A stretch of 64,000 bases of DNA from Candidatus Phytoplasma oryzae (GTDB taxonomy: Bacteria; Bacillota_I; Bacilli_A; Acholeplasmatales; Acholeplasmataceae), in the NCBI RefSeq assembly GCF_003263355.1, contig NZ_JHUK01000002.1:1-64000 (forward strand), in the 5' to 3' direction. The notes beneath the pieces were generated by a model. It was not told the DNA's origin. It was given only the letters and a program-made list of their open reading frames with translations, and did no database searches. Shown here in pieces: positions 43,813 to 52,654 of the stretch. Within the stretch, counting starts at the first letter, position 1. Each line of letters starts with the position of its first letter. The translations under genes were made by a program, and so were the position numbers.

Positions 43813-44361
43813 CTATTTTTTTTTAGGAATAAAAATAGCTACCATCCTGTTACCTTCCATTTTAGGTTTAACTTCTAAAACACCAATATCATCTAACTTT
43901 TTGAAAATTTTATTAAAAATTTCTCCTCCTAAAGTAGTATTATGAATCATTCTTCCGCGAAAATGAACAATAAATTTTACTTTATCTCCTTTAGTCAAAA
44001 AGTCAATCATTTTTTTAATTTTAATATTTAAATCATTTTCTTCAATATTAGGATTAATACGTATTTCTTTTGTATTAATTATATGTTGTTTTTTTTTAAT
44101 CTCTTTTATTTTTTTTTGCTGTTGATATTTAAATTTAGAATAATTAACTAAACGTACTACCATAGGGTTGGAACTAGCATTAATTAAAACAATATCTGTT
44201 TCTTTTTCTTCGGATAACCTTAAAATTTTTAATTTATCTAAAACTCCTAAATTTTTCCCATATTCATCAATAACTAAATATTCACCTTTAGGAATTTTTT
44301 CATTATATAATAAAAAATTATTTTTATTTTTTTCTTTGTGACTTTTTCTATGTTTATTAAT
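43813..44361 (-). CDS. infC: translation initiation factor IF-3, AUU start
   Basis: No ATG lies near the true start. The frame upstream of the internal ATG (44163) encodes the IF-3 N-terminal domain: YNEKIPKGEYLVIDEYGKNL, GVLDKLKILRLSEE and TDIVLINASSNPMVVRLVNY. Two ATT codons (44364, 44361) follow AAAGGAAG; the second has the better spacing (7 nt) and is chosen, giving 182 aa. IF-3 discriminates against its own AUU start in other bacteria, so autoregulation is expected. The C-terminal domain is normal (VKFIVHFRGRMIHN, KMEGNRMVAIFIPKKK). Confidence 0.93.
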   Translation of the reverse strand: MNKHRKSHKEKNKNNFLLYNEKIPKGEYLVIDEYGKNLGVLDKLKILRLSEEKETDIVLINASSNPMVVRLVNYSKFKYQQQKKIKEIKKKQHIINTKEIRINPNIEENDLNIKIKKMIDFLTKGDKVKFIVHFRGRMIHNTTLGGEIFNKIFKKLDDIGVLEVKPKMEGNRMVAIFIPKKK

Positions 44362-44471
44362 AATTAAACTTCCTTTCTATACTTGTTATTATAATCATAA
44401 TTAATAAATATCATTTAATTCATAATACATACTATATATTATGAACATATTTAAATAAATATGTAAATATA

Positions 44472-44500
44472 TATAAAAAAAGTACTTTTCTAAAAGTACT
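44472..44500 (-). terminator. terminator hairpin in the infC leader (attenuator candidate)
   Basis: On the minus strand AGTACTTTT-AG-AAAAGTACT is followed by a run of T. It lies about 110 nt upstream of the infC start, and 430 nt after the end of the osmC-like gene. Position and form suggest a leader attenuator like the L20-controlled leader of Firmicutes; it could instead end an unseen small RNA. Confidence 0.7.
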
Positions 44501-44930
44501 CTTCTTTAAAAAAACCCAAAATAAATATTAAAATCTAATAAAAAAATATTAATTTAAATTTTTATAAGGATTTATTTGTACTTTATTAAACTTAAAAAAT
44601 AATTTATCTAAATATATAAATAAAAAATAACTAATATTATTTTTTAAATTTACATATAATAATATCTTTCAGATAGAAGAATATTTTTTTAATTAATCCT
44701 TTTTTCTTTTCACATTTTTTTTAATTCTAATTATTGTTTAATATACGAAATTTTTAATTCAAAATCATATTGATTTTATCTTTAATAATTTATTATCTTA
44801 TTTAAAACAAATTAAATTATACAATAAAAAATAAATTTTAATTGATAAAACATTTTTTTGAAAAATAAATATAAAATAAAAAAATAATTATTATTTTGTA
44901 TAATATATAATTAAATAATAATTATATTAA
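44501..44930. other. AT-rich leader/intergenic region upstream of infC
   Basis: 430 nt with no reading frame. It may hold the promoter and the regulatory leader of infC-rpmI-rplT, but no convincing promoter or L20-binding structure could be picked out by eye. Confidence 0.45.
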
Positions 44931-45362
44931 TCATAATTCATTAAATAAACAAGGAATCAATTTAATATATTTATAATTTATTAACATTTTAGAAATAGGA
45001 CATCTTTGATCTGCAAAATGAATTATTTTCTCGATTTCTGTCAAAGAAATATCTTTTATTCCTAAAAATAAATTAATGTTAAAATAAAAACCTGCATCAT
45101 CTCTATAAGTTTCACATACAATTTTAACTTTAATATCTGAAAATATTTTTTTTTGGGAAGAAAGATACTTTTGAACTGTTTTATAAAAACAAATACCTAA
45201 AGATAAACAAAATAATTCTCTTGGTGAACTATAATTACCTTTTTCATTAACTAAAAATGTTGTAACTTTCGTTTTCAAACCATCTTTGATAATTAATAAA
45301 TCATTTATTTGCTCTTCAAAATAAAGTGTAAAATTTAATAATGATTGACTATTTTTTTGCAT
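44931..45362 (-). CDS. OsmC/Ohr-family protein
   Basis: 143 aa. The two redox cysteines of the family are in place: LSLGICFYKTVQKYL and DQRCPISKML. OsmC and Ohr proteins reduce organic hydroperoxides. Subtype not resolved. It would complement Nox in oxygen defence. Confidence 0.8.
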   Translation of the reverse strand: MQKNSQSLLNFTLYFEEQINDLLIIKDGLKTKVTTFLVNEKGNYSSPRELFCLSLGICFYKTVQKYLSSQKKIFSDIKVKIVCETYRDDAGFYFNINLFLGIKDISLTEIEKIIHFADQRCPISKMLINYKYIKLIPCLFNEL

Positions 45363-45389
45363 ATTTGATATTCACCTTTCGTACAAAAA

Positions 45390-45746
45390 TTATAAATAAA
45401 TATTTTTTAATTCAGAATCTCTCGCAATTAAATTAAATATATCCTTATTTAAATAGTAAATAGAATGTAAATTATTTTCAGAACTATCTTTTAACTTGAA
45501 CAAAATCCTTAAATCTGAAAATTTTTTTGTAATAGGAGAATTTTTAGTTAAAGGAAAATTTTTTACCTTAGATTGTAAAATTGTTTTTAAAATTTCTTTT
45601 TCTAAAACACTAAACTTTAATAAACAATTTTTAATATAATTTCCCTGTTTTTTTTTATGTATCAAAATCATAAACCAAGATATTATTGACGAAAATACCA
45701 AACAAATTAAAAATTCTAAAATAATCTTGCCAAAGTTATTAAACAT
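45390..45746 (-). CDS. hypothetical protein with one N-terminal membrane segment
   Basis: 118 aa, family not recognised. A hydrophobic stretch (about residues 5-29) is followed by a soluble part of about 85 residues with a helical LEKEILKTILQSKV segment. It starts just downstream of yneF and ends 27 nt before the osmC-like gene, all on the same strand. Confidence 0.5.
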   Translation of the reverse strand: MFNNFGKIILEFLICLVFSSIISWFMILIHKKKQGNYIKNCLLKFSVLEKEILKTILQSKVKNFPLTKNSPITKKFSDLRILFKLKDSSENNLHSIYYLNKDIFNLIARDSELKNIYL

Positions 45747-45796
45747 ATATTATTAATTTTAGCTCCATTTCAATCATCAAACAAAAAATGTTAAAT

Positions 45797-46003
45797 TTAC
45801 TTTTTATTTTTCATACTTGACATAATCTGTTTAATTTGTTTTTCGCTAGGAGTTCTTCCCATTTGTTTAAACATTTCTTTAATTTGTTTTTCGTTAATTG
45901 GAGGATTTTTTTCTAAATACCTTTTAAACAAGAAAAATACTAAAAATCCTCCTATAATAATACCTATAATAAAAACTAAAAATAATTGAATTATATGATT
46001 CAT
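45797..46003 (-). CDS. yneF: YneF family (UPF0154) small membrane protein
   Basis: 68 aa: one N-terminal transmembrane helix (LFLVFIIGIIIGGFLVFFLF), then KRYLEKNPPINEKQIKEMFK and MGRTPSEKQIKQIM, the conserved tail of UPF0154. Function unknown in all species. Confidence 0.88.
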   Translation of the reverse strand: MNHIIQLFLVFIIGIIIGGFLVFFLFKRYLEKNPPINEKQIKEMFKQMGRTPSEKQIKQIMSSMKNKK

Positions 46004-46098
46004 AAAAAACCTCTTTTTATCAAAATTAAATCAGAAAACAAAAACTATAATACATTATAACTTAAAATTATATTAAAATAAAAAATAAAAAAATAATT

Positions 46099-46650
46099 TT
46101 ATTTTCTTTTATAAAAATTTAATTTTTTAATACCATATTTTTTTGTTTTAATTAAAGAAAAAATATCATTATCTAATAAAAAATTAGTTTTATGATGCAT
46201 TTCGTAAACAACTATACTTCGTGAATAAGTTATTTTATCTAATTCTTGAAATAATCTAACATGATAATCAGAAAAATAAGGAGGATCCAAAACTACAATA
46301 TCAAATCTTTTTTTTTTTTGAATAAATTTTTTTAAAATACGAAAAGCATCTGAATAAAAAATTATAACTTTTTCATTACTTAAATTTAATTTTTTTTTAT
46401 TTTTATGAATAGTTTTAAAAGCGATAAATGAATTATCTACTAAATAAACTTTTTTAGCGTCTCTGCTAATAGCTTCAAAACCATAAGAACCTGTACCAGC
46501 AAATAAATCTAATAAAATAGTTTCTTTAATAAAACCCCCGATAGTATCAAATAAAGCTTTTCTTACCAAATGAGAACTACTTTTAGTCTTAATAGATGGT
46601 ACTAAATCTAATTTAAAACCTTTATATTTCCCTGAAATAATACGAATCAT
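46099..46650 (-). CDS. rsmD: 16S rRNA (guanine(966)-N2)-methyltransferase RsmD
   Basis: 183 aa Rossmann methyltransferase. It starts MIRIISGKYKGFKL, has the SAM motif LDLFAGTGSYGFEAISR and the catalytic VVLDPPYFSDY. It overlaps yqeK by 4 nt (ATGA), so the two are translationally coupled. Confidence 0.94.
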   Translation of the reverse strand: MIRIISGKYKGFKLDLVPSIKTKSSSHLVRKALFDTIGGFIKETILLDLFAGTGSYGFEAISRDAKKVYLVDNSFIAFKTIHKNKKKLNLSNEKVIIFYSDAFRILKKFIQKKKRFDIVVLDPPYFSDYHVRLFQELDKITYSRSIVVYEMHHKTNFLLDNDIFSLIKTKKYGIKKLNFYKRK

Positions 46651-47222
46651 AATATATTTTTATTTTTGATTTTTTTAAAAAAATTCAATGTTTCTAAAAA
46701 ATTTGAATGTACAATAAAACCTTTTTTAGAATAATAAAGTAAATTTAGTTTAAGAATTTCATAAATAGTTAAATCAATATTTTGGAAAGATAATTTTCTT
46801 AAATAATTAACTTGAGGATAAGTTCTATTTATTTCTGTTTTATCACTAACTAATAAAATTTTATCTAATAAATTCATATTTTTATGTCCCCAAACATGAT
46901 TACAAATAGCATTCAAAATAAGTTTATCTTTGATAAAAAACTGTTTTTGTAAAATAACAGCAGCACTAAAAGCATGATAAACAAAAGGAGTTTCTTTGTA
47001 TTTTTTAATAATTTTTTCATTTATCAAAGATAAATGAAATTCTAAAGAATCATTTTTAGTATAATCGTGAAATAAAGAAGCTATTTTAATTTTCTGAATA
47101 TCTATTTTATAAAAACTAGCTAATTCTATAGACTGAGCATAAACTCCTAAAATATGATTTAATCTATTTATATCTTTTTGAAATTTTTTTTTAACTTTTT
47201 CGAAAATTTGGTTTATCAACAT
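46647..47222 (-). CDS. yqeK: HD-domain hydrolase YqeK (Ap4A hydrolase family)
   Basis: 191 aa. HD-fold metal site with RLNHILGVYAQS, ASLFHDYTKND, YHAFSAAVIL and ICNHVWGH. YqeK proteins split diadenosine tetraphosphate symmetrically. Usually next to nadD, which is not present here. Confidence 0.88.
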   Translation of the reverse strand: MLINQIFEKVKKKFQKDINRLNHILGVYAQSIELASFYKIDIQKIKIASLFHDYTKNDSLEFHLSLINEKIIKKYKETPFVYHAFSAAVILQKQFFIKDKLILNAICNHVWGHKNMNLLDKILLVSDKTEINRTYPQVNYLRKLSFQNIDLTIYEILKLNLLYYSKKGFIVHSNFLETLNFFKKIKNKNIL

Positions 47223-47311
47223 AAAATATAATTAACTAATACTAATAATACTAGATTTTATTTTCCTTTTATTTCAATTTTTATCATATTTTTTTATTAT
47301 TTAAAAAAAAT

Positions 47312-47866
47312 TTATTTTACAAAATTTTTAAATTTTTCATTATAAATTTGATTATTATTCTTTTTTAAATATTCAATTACAGGATCTTCAAATAAAAAAC
47401 GACTCAATTTAGTCCAAAATGATTCTTTATTTTTGTTAATCGGTTTAACTAAAATAGATAAAATTCTCATTTTATTAGCTCCTAGTATATCCGTTCTTAA
47501 TTGATCTCCTATCATTAACACTTTATGAATATCTATATTAAGTAAATTTAAAACTTTTTTAAAACCATATTTAGAAGGTTTTTTTTGATACCACTTTAAA
47601 TAAATATAAAAAAAATCAGAATTCAAAACTCTTTTTAATTTTTTTTTAGAAGCATTTGATAATATAAATATTTTAAATTTTTCTTTTATTTGTTTCATTT
47701 TTTTTTGAGTTATATCATTTAATACTTTTTCTTCGCTAGATAATAAAGTATTATCTAAATCAAATAATAAAGCTTTAATACCTTTTTTGAAAAAAAAATC
47801 ATAAGGAATATCTAAAAAAGAATCATAATAAAAATTTGGCAAATATTTAATAATTTTTTTTTTCAT
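47312..47866 (-). CDS. yqeG: YqeG-family HAD phosphatase (subfamily IIIA)
   Basis: 184 aa. HAD motif 1 LLFDLDNTLL, motif 2 IFILSNASKKK and motif 3/4 KPSKYGFKKVLN ... MIGDQLRTDILGA are all present. The substrate is unknown; members are often grouped with ribosome-assembly genes. It starts 11 nt after greA. Confidence 0.9.
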   Translation of the reverse strand: MKKKIIKYLPNFYYDSFLDIPYDFFFKKGIKALLFDLDNTLLSSEEKVLNDITQKKMKQIKEKFKIFILSNASKKKLKRVLNSDFFYIYLKWYQKKPSKYGFKKVLNLLNIDIHKVLMIGDQLRTDILGANKMRILSILVKPINKNKESFWTKLSRFLFEDPVIEYLKKNNNQIYNEKFKNFVK

Positions 47867-47877
47867 ATTCTTTGACT

Positions 47878-48351
47878 TTATTCTATTTTTAAAATTTCTA
47901 CTTTAAAAGTTTTACCTGTTTCAGTTTTAACTGAAATTATATCCCCTTTATTATGACCAAGAATACTTTGACCTAACGGAGAATCAATAGAAATTTTATT
48001 AACAAAAGGGTCGGCTTCTAAAAAACCTACTAAATATAAAACTTTTTCTTCCATATTATTTAAAAATCTTAAAGAAACTTTCTTACCAATATTAACATTC
48101 TTATTTTCGTTTAAATTTTTAATAATTTTAACATTTTTTAAAATATTTTGAATTTTAGCAATACGAGTTTCAATTAAAAATTGTTCATCACGAGCAGAAC
48201 TATACTCTGCGTTCTCACTTAAATCTCCATATTCTCTAGATCTTTTTAAAACTTCTAAATTTTCTACTCTTTTGATATTTTTTAAATCATCTAATTCTTT
48301 TTTTAATTTTTGTAAACCTGATTCAGTTAATTCAAAAAATTTTTTAGTCAT
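47878..48351 (-). CDS. greA: transcription elongation factor GreA
   Basis: 157 aa. The N-terminal coiled coil (FELTESGLQKLKKELDDLK, SREYGDLSENAEYSSARDEQ, with the acidic tip) and a C-terminal FKBP-like domain (SPLGQSILGHNKGDIISV). It rescues stalled RNA polymerase by stimulating transcript cleavage. Confidence 0.97.
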   Translation of the reverse strand: MTKKFFELTESGLQKLKKELDDLKNIKRVENLEVLKRSREYGDLSENAEYSSARDEQFLIETRIAKIQNILKNVKIIKNLNENKNVNIGKKVSLRFLNNMEEKVLYLVGFLEADPFVNKISIDSPLGQSILGHNKGDIISVKTETGKTFKVEILKIE

Positions 48352-48452
48352 TTTAACTCGTCACTCCCTCTTTATACTAAATAAATAATATATTTCTTTT
48401 TAAAACCTGATAAATTCTGTTTTAAAGAAAATATTAACATAATTTTAAAAAA

Positions 48453-49055
48453 TTAAAAAAGCTTTTTAGAAACACTAAGACCATCTCCTATATTATAAAA
48501 AACAGTCTCAAAAACATTATTTATTTTTAAAAAACACTCAAAATCATCCATTTTTTTTTTCATTCTTCTGATTCTTCTAGAATTTGTTTTAAAGTTGAAA
48601 TTATATAAACTGATATTATCACATATAATCATACCGTTATCATTTAAAAATAAACTATATTTCTCAAATAATTTTTTATATTGTACTTTAGCAGCATCAA
48701 TAAAAATTAAATCATATTTTTTAGTAGGTTGATAAAAAAAAGCTTCTGACCAAATAAAATCAATTTTATAATTATAATTTTTAAAAAAATTCAGAGCTAA
48801 CTGATATCTTTGATAATCTCTTTCTATAGTTTGAATATTATTTTTAATATTTAACATACCTAAAGCACTATAGCCAATAGCGCTACCAATTTCTATAATA
48901 TTAATAAAATTATTTTTAAAAATAATTTTTCGTAAAAAATATAAAACTTCATCTTTGATAATTGGTATTTTATAATAGAAAGAATAATTTTTTAATTTAG
49001 ATAATAATTTCTCTTTTTTATTTAAATCTTCAAATAATTCCATATAATTTTCCAT
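48453..49055 (-). CDS. O-methyltransferase family protein, TrmR/YrrM-like
   Basis: 200 aa, SAM-dependent. The SAM loop is NIIEIGSAIGYSALGM, and the metal-site region KYDLIFIDAAKVQYKKLFE followed by GMIICDNI fits the family. In Bacillus the relative TrmR methylates 5-hydroxyuridine at the tRNA wobble base. The window also encodes TrhO (21798-22706), which makes that hydroxyuridine, so the two may act in one pathway. Confidence 0.82.
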   Translation of the reverse strand: MENYMELFEDLNKKEKLLSKLKNYSFYYKIPIIKDEVLYFLRKIIFKNNFINIIEIGSAIGYSALGMLNIKNNIQTIERDYQRYQLALNFFKNYNYKIDFIWSEAFFYQPTKKYDLIFIDAAKVQYKKLFEKYSLFLNDNGMIICDNISLYNFNFKTNSRRIRRMKKKMDDFECFLKINNVFETVFYNIGDGLSVSKKLF

Positions 49056-49124
49056 ATAATTTACAATATTTTACAAAATGATTAAAAATAAACTGAATTA
49101 AATATATTATATAAAATAAAAAAA

Positions 49125-49577
49125 TCATTCTTTACCTATATAATAATTATTTTGATAATAATTTAAAAAATTTTGTAAAATAACTACAGCTGATATTTCA
49201 TTTTTTAATTTTAATCTTTTTTTTCTATTTCTTTTATTTTGTAACAATATTTGTATCGATTGTTTGGTCGACAAACGTTCATCCCACAAAACCACTTGAA
49301 CTGAATTAAATAAAAAATTCATTTTTTTTTTAAAATATAAACTAATTTGTGCTTTAATACCTAAATCATTATTCATATGCTTAGGAAAACCTAAAACAAC
49401 AATTTTTACCTTAAAATTTTTAATAATTTTTTCTAAAGGTTTCCATAATTCTTCATATTTATAAGGTGAAAAATATATAGTTTTTAAATTACAAGCAATA
49501 ATACCAAATTCCGAAATAGCAACACCTAATGTTTTTTCACCTAAATCTAATCCTAAAAAAGTTTTTTTTTCCTTCAT
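49125..49577 (-). CDS. ruvX: RuvX/YqgF RNase H-like resolvase family
   Basis: 150 aa from the ATG at 49577, which overlaps the alaS stop (ATGA) and has GGAG nine nt upstream; an ATG at 49592 would overlap alaS further. Motifs: LGLDLGEKTLGVAISE, VVLGFPKHMNNDLG and WDERLSTKQS. Processes pre-16S rRNA 5' end in E. coli; also proposed as a Holliday junction resolvase. Confidence 0.93.
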   Translation of the reverse strand: MKEKKTFLGLDLGEKTLGVAISEFGIIACNLKTIYFSPYKYEELWKPLEKIIKNFKVKIVVLGFPKHMNNDLGIKAQISLYFKKKMNFLFNSVQVVLWDERLSTKQSIQILLQNKRNRKKRLKLKNEISAVVILQNFLNYYQNNYYIGKE

Positions 49578-52231
49578 AAAAAATTTCTCCAAAATGATAA
49601 AAATTCATTTATTTTAGTACAATCTTCAATTATCCCTTGACAAAAATTTAAATTTCCCCCGCCTTTAACATTAAAATCATTTTTAATTTTTTTCATAAAC
49701 TTTTCTATATTAATTGTTTTACTTTTGCATATAAAAAAAAGTTTTTTTTCTCTTTTTTGACATAAACACAAAAAATTTATACTTAATTTATTAAATAAAT
49801 ATTCTAATACAGTTTTAAGCATATGATTATCGAAATCTTTTTTCTTAATAAATATTAACATTTCTTTTTCAATTTGAGAAGGAATTAATTTAGAAACCTG
49901 TTCTAAAATTTCTTTATTTTTAATTTTTAAAAACTCTTTTTCTAATTTTACTAATTTTTTTCTTAAAATAATTAAATTACTTTTATAATTTTGTATATAA
50001 CGATAACTATTAGGAACTGAATCGGATAAATTATCATCAAATTCTATATTTTCATAAAAAATAAAATTATTTTTTTCCAAAACAAAATCTTTTATTTTTT
50101 GAATCTTTTTTAAAATTTGTTTTTTTTCTAAATAAAAACTTTCAATTTTTTGTATTAAAATATCTTTTATATTTTCTCCTGTTGAAGCTTCAATTCTATG
50201 TATTCCTGAGCCAATAATTTTATAATTAACAATAGCAAATTTTTGTATTTTTTTAGTATTAGAAACATGTGTTCCTCCGCACAATTGTGAAGAAATATTT
50301 GAAATACTAACTATTCTCACAAACTCTTGATTATAAAAATCTTTATTTTTGAAAAAATTTTCATTATTTATAATATTATTATTAATTTTTTTTAAATCTT
50401 TAAAAAGAACTTTTTTAATTAAAACAGAATAATTTTTATTAATCCACAAATTAATTTGATCTTCGATTTGAATTAATTCTTCAAAAGAAAGAATTTTATA
50501 ATGATTAAAATCAAATCTTAATATTTCATTATCTATAAATGAACCTTGTTGTTGAACATGTTTTCCTAAAATAATTTTTAAGGATTCTAATAAAAGATGA
50601 GTAGCTGTATGATTAATGGATTTTTTTAATCTTTTTTGAATATCAATTTTAGCAAAAACTTCTTGACCTTCATAAAAAATATTTTTTTCTTCTACTTTAT
50701 GTACAAATATTCCATTAGATAATTTAATTACTTTTTGGACAAAAATACCATTAATGGTGCCTTCATCTGAAGTTTGACCCCCCATCATAGCATAGAAAGG
50801 AGTTTTTTTTAAAATAATTCCTTTTTCACAAACTTTCAACACTTTTGTTTTGGTTTCAAATTGATCATAACCTATAAATTCACTTTTAAATTCCCAATTG
50901 GAAAATAAAAAGTTTTCCTTTAATGAAAAATTATTTTTGTTTTCTTTAATTAAATTACGAGATAAATCTCTCTGTTTTTTTAAAAAAAATTCAAAACCTA
51001 TTAAATCTGTTTTAATATTATTATTTTCAGAAAATTCTAAAATATCTTCTTTAGGGAAACCAAAAGTATCATAAAGTTTAAAAAAATTTTCTCCTGAAAG
51101 TTCGTTATTTTTTACTAATTTGAAAAACATTTTTTCGCTATTTTGTAAATGAAATAAAAATTTTTTTTCTTCTTCTTGAATAATTTCTTTAATTAACTTT
51201 TCTTTTTCTTGTAATTCAGAATAAGCATTTTTCATCGTATTAATAACAGAAGCAACTAATTTAAATAAAAAAGGTTCTGTGAAACCTATTTTTTTTCCAT
51301 TTTGAAATGCTCTTCTTAAAATTCTTTTTAAAACATATCCTCTACCTAAATTAGAAAAAATAGCTCCATCATTAATACAAAAAACTAAAGCTTTTATATG
51401 ATCTGCGATTATTTTAAAAGTTTTTTGTCCTTCATATTTACAATTACTCAAAAGAGAAATTTGTCTTATTATAGGAAAAAAAAGATCTGTCTCAAAATTA
51501 GTATCAGTTTTTTGAAAAATACATGATAATCGTTCTAATCCAGCGCCTGTATCAATATTCTTATTCGGAAGTTCTTTATAATCTTTTTGAATATAACTAT
51601 TTGTGCAATTGTATTGGGAAAATACAATATTCCAAATTTCTATAAAACGATTATTCGTAATACCCTCATAAATTAACTCATGTTCTCTATGATCATATTT
51701 AGAACCACGATCAAAAAAAATTTCTGTACAAGGTCCGCAAGGACCTTCCCCAATATTCCAAAAATTTGTTTTCAAAGGTATTAAATTTTTTTTATTAACT
51801 CCTTTTTTTAACCACAAAAAATAAGTTTCTTGATCATCTATAAAATAAGTAATATATAATTTTTCAAGCGGAATAGAAAACCATTTTTTTGAAACTAATA
51901 ACTCATAAGCAAAATCAATAGCCTCTTTTTTAAAATAATCTCCTATAGAAAAATTACCCATCATTTCAAAAAAAGTATGATGAATAGCTGTATTACCGAT
52001 ATTATCAATATCATTAGTTCTTAAACATTTTTGTATATTAACTATTTTACGAAAAGAAACTTTTTCTATACCACTAAAATATTTTTTCAAAGGAGTAATA
52101 CCAGCGTTAATCCATAACAAACTAGAATCATATTTAGGTATTAAAGAAAAAGAATTTTCTTTATGATGTTTATTTTTTACAAAAAAATCTATCCATATTT
52201 TCCTAATTTGATCAGAAGTTAATATCTTCAT
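49574..52231 (-). CDS. alaS: alanyl-tRNA synthetase
   Basis: 885 aa, full length. The catalytic domain has the class II motifs (HTFFEMMGNFSIGDYF, GEGPCGPCTEIFFDRG, NTGAGLERL-like DTGAGLERLSC). The editing domain has HTATHLLLESL and CGGTHVSN. The C-Ala domain ends with GGGNLNFCQG. No T-box leader is present. Confidence 0.97.
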   Translation of the reverse strand: MKILTSDQIRKIWIDFFVKNKHHKENSFSLIPKYDSSLLWINAGITPLKKYFSGIEKVSFRKIVNIQKCLRTNDIDNIGNTAIHHTFFEMMGNFSIGDYFKKEAIDFAYELLVSKKWFSIPLEKLYITYFIDDQETYFLWLKKGVNKKNLIPLKTNFWNIGEGPCGPCTEIFFDRGSKYDHREHELIYEGITNNRFIEIWNIVFSQYNCTNSYIQKDYKELPNKNIDTGAGLERLSCIFQKTDTNFETDLFFPIIRQISLLSNCKYEGQKTFKIIADHIKALVFCINDGAIFSNLGRGYVLKRILRRAFQNGKKIGFTEPFLFKLVASVINTMKNAYSELQEKEKLIKEIIQEEEKKFLFHLQNSEKMFFKLVKNNELSGENFFKLYDTFGFPKEDILEFSENNNIKTDLIGFEFFLKKQRDLSRNLIKENKNNFSLKENFLFSNWEFKSEFIGYDQFETKTKVLKVCEKGIILKKTPFYAMMGGQTSDEGTINGIFVQKVIKLSNGIFVHKVEEKNIFYEGQEVFAKIDIQKRLKKSINHTATHLLLESLKIILGKHVQQQGSFIDNEILRFDFNHYKILSFEELIQIEDQINLWINKNYSVLIKKVLFKDLKKINNNIINNENFFKNKDFYNQEFVRIVSISNISSQLCGGTHVSNTKKIQKFAIVNYKIIGSGIHRIEASTGENIKDILIQKIESFYLEKKQILKKIQKIKDFVLEKNNFIFYENIEFDDNLSDSVPNSYRYIQNYKSNLIILRKKLVKLEKEFLKIKNKEILEQVSKLIPSQIEKEMLIFIKKKDFDNHMLKTVLEYLFNKLSINFLCLCQKREKKLFFICKSKTINIEKFMKKIKNDFNVKGGGNLNFCQGIIEDCTKINEFLSFWRNFL

Positions 52232-52303
52232 AAAAATTATATTCCTTTTTTAACAAAATATTTAATCTGTATTTTAAAATAAAAAAAGATAATTTCAATA
52301 ATT

Positions 52304-52501
52304 TTAAACATTTTCATTATCTTTTTTTTTATTTTTTAAAATTAATTTCCCTTTATAGTAACCACTATTACGTGTTATACGATGAGGTAGGGTAAAATTA
52401 TTAGTTATTGGACATTTTATTAAAGTAGGTTTGGTTAATTTATAATGTGTACGTCTTTTTCTTTTTGCCGTTTTACTAGTTCTTCTGAAAGGGACAGCCA
52501 T
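52304..52501 (-). CDS. rpmF: 50S ribosomal protein L32
   Basis: 65 aa, starting [20 protein letters not shown]. The usual zinc CxxC pairs of many L32 proteins are absent (one Cys only), so it is of the zinc-free type. It lies between tRNA-Arg and alaS. Confidence 0.93.
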   Translation of the reverse strand: MAVPFRRTSKTAKRKRRTHYKLTKPTLIKCPITNNFTLPHRITRNSGYYKGKLILKNKKKDNENV

Positions 52502-52654
52502 TTTTTTTATATTCTCCTTTTTTTGATTTTCAAATAAAATAAAATTATATAAAATAATACTTAATCACCTTATTTATATACTACTTTATTTTATTAAAAA
52601 ATAAAAAAATTTTATAAACCTATTTAATTTTTTGATATTTTTAAAAAACATAAA

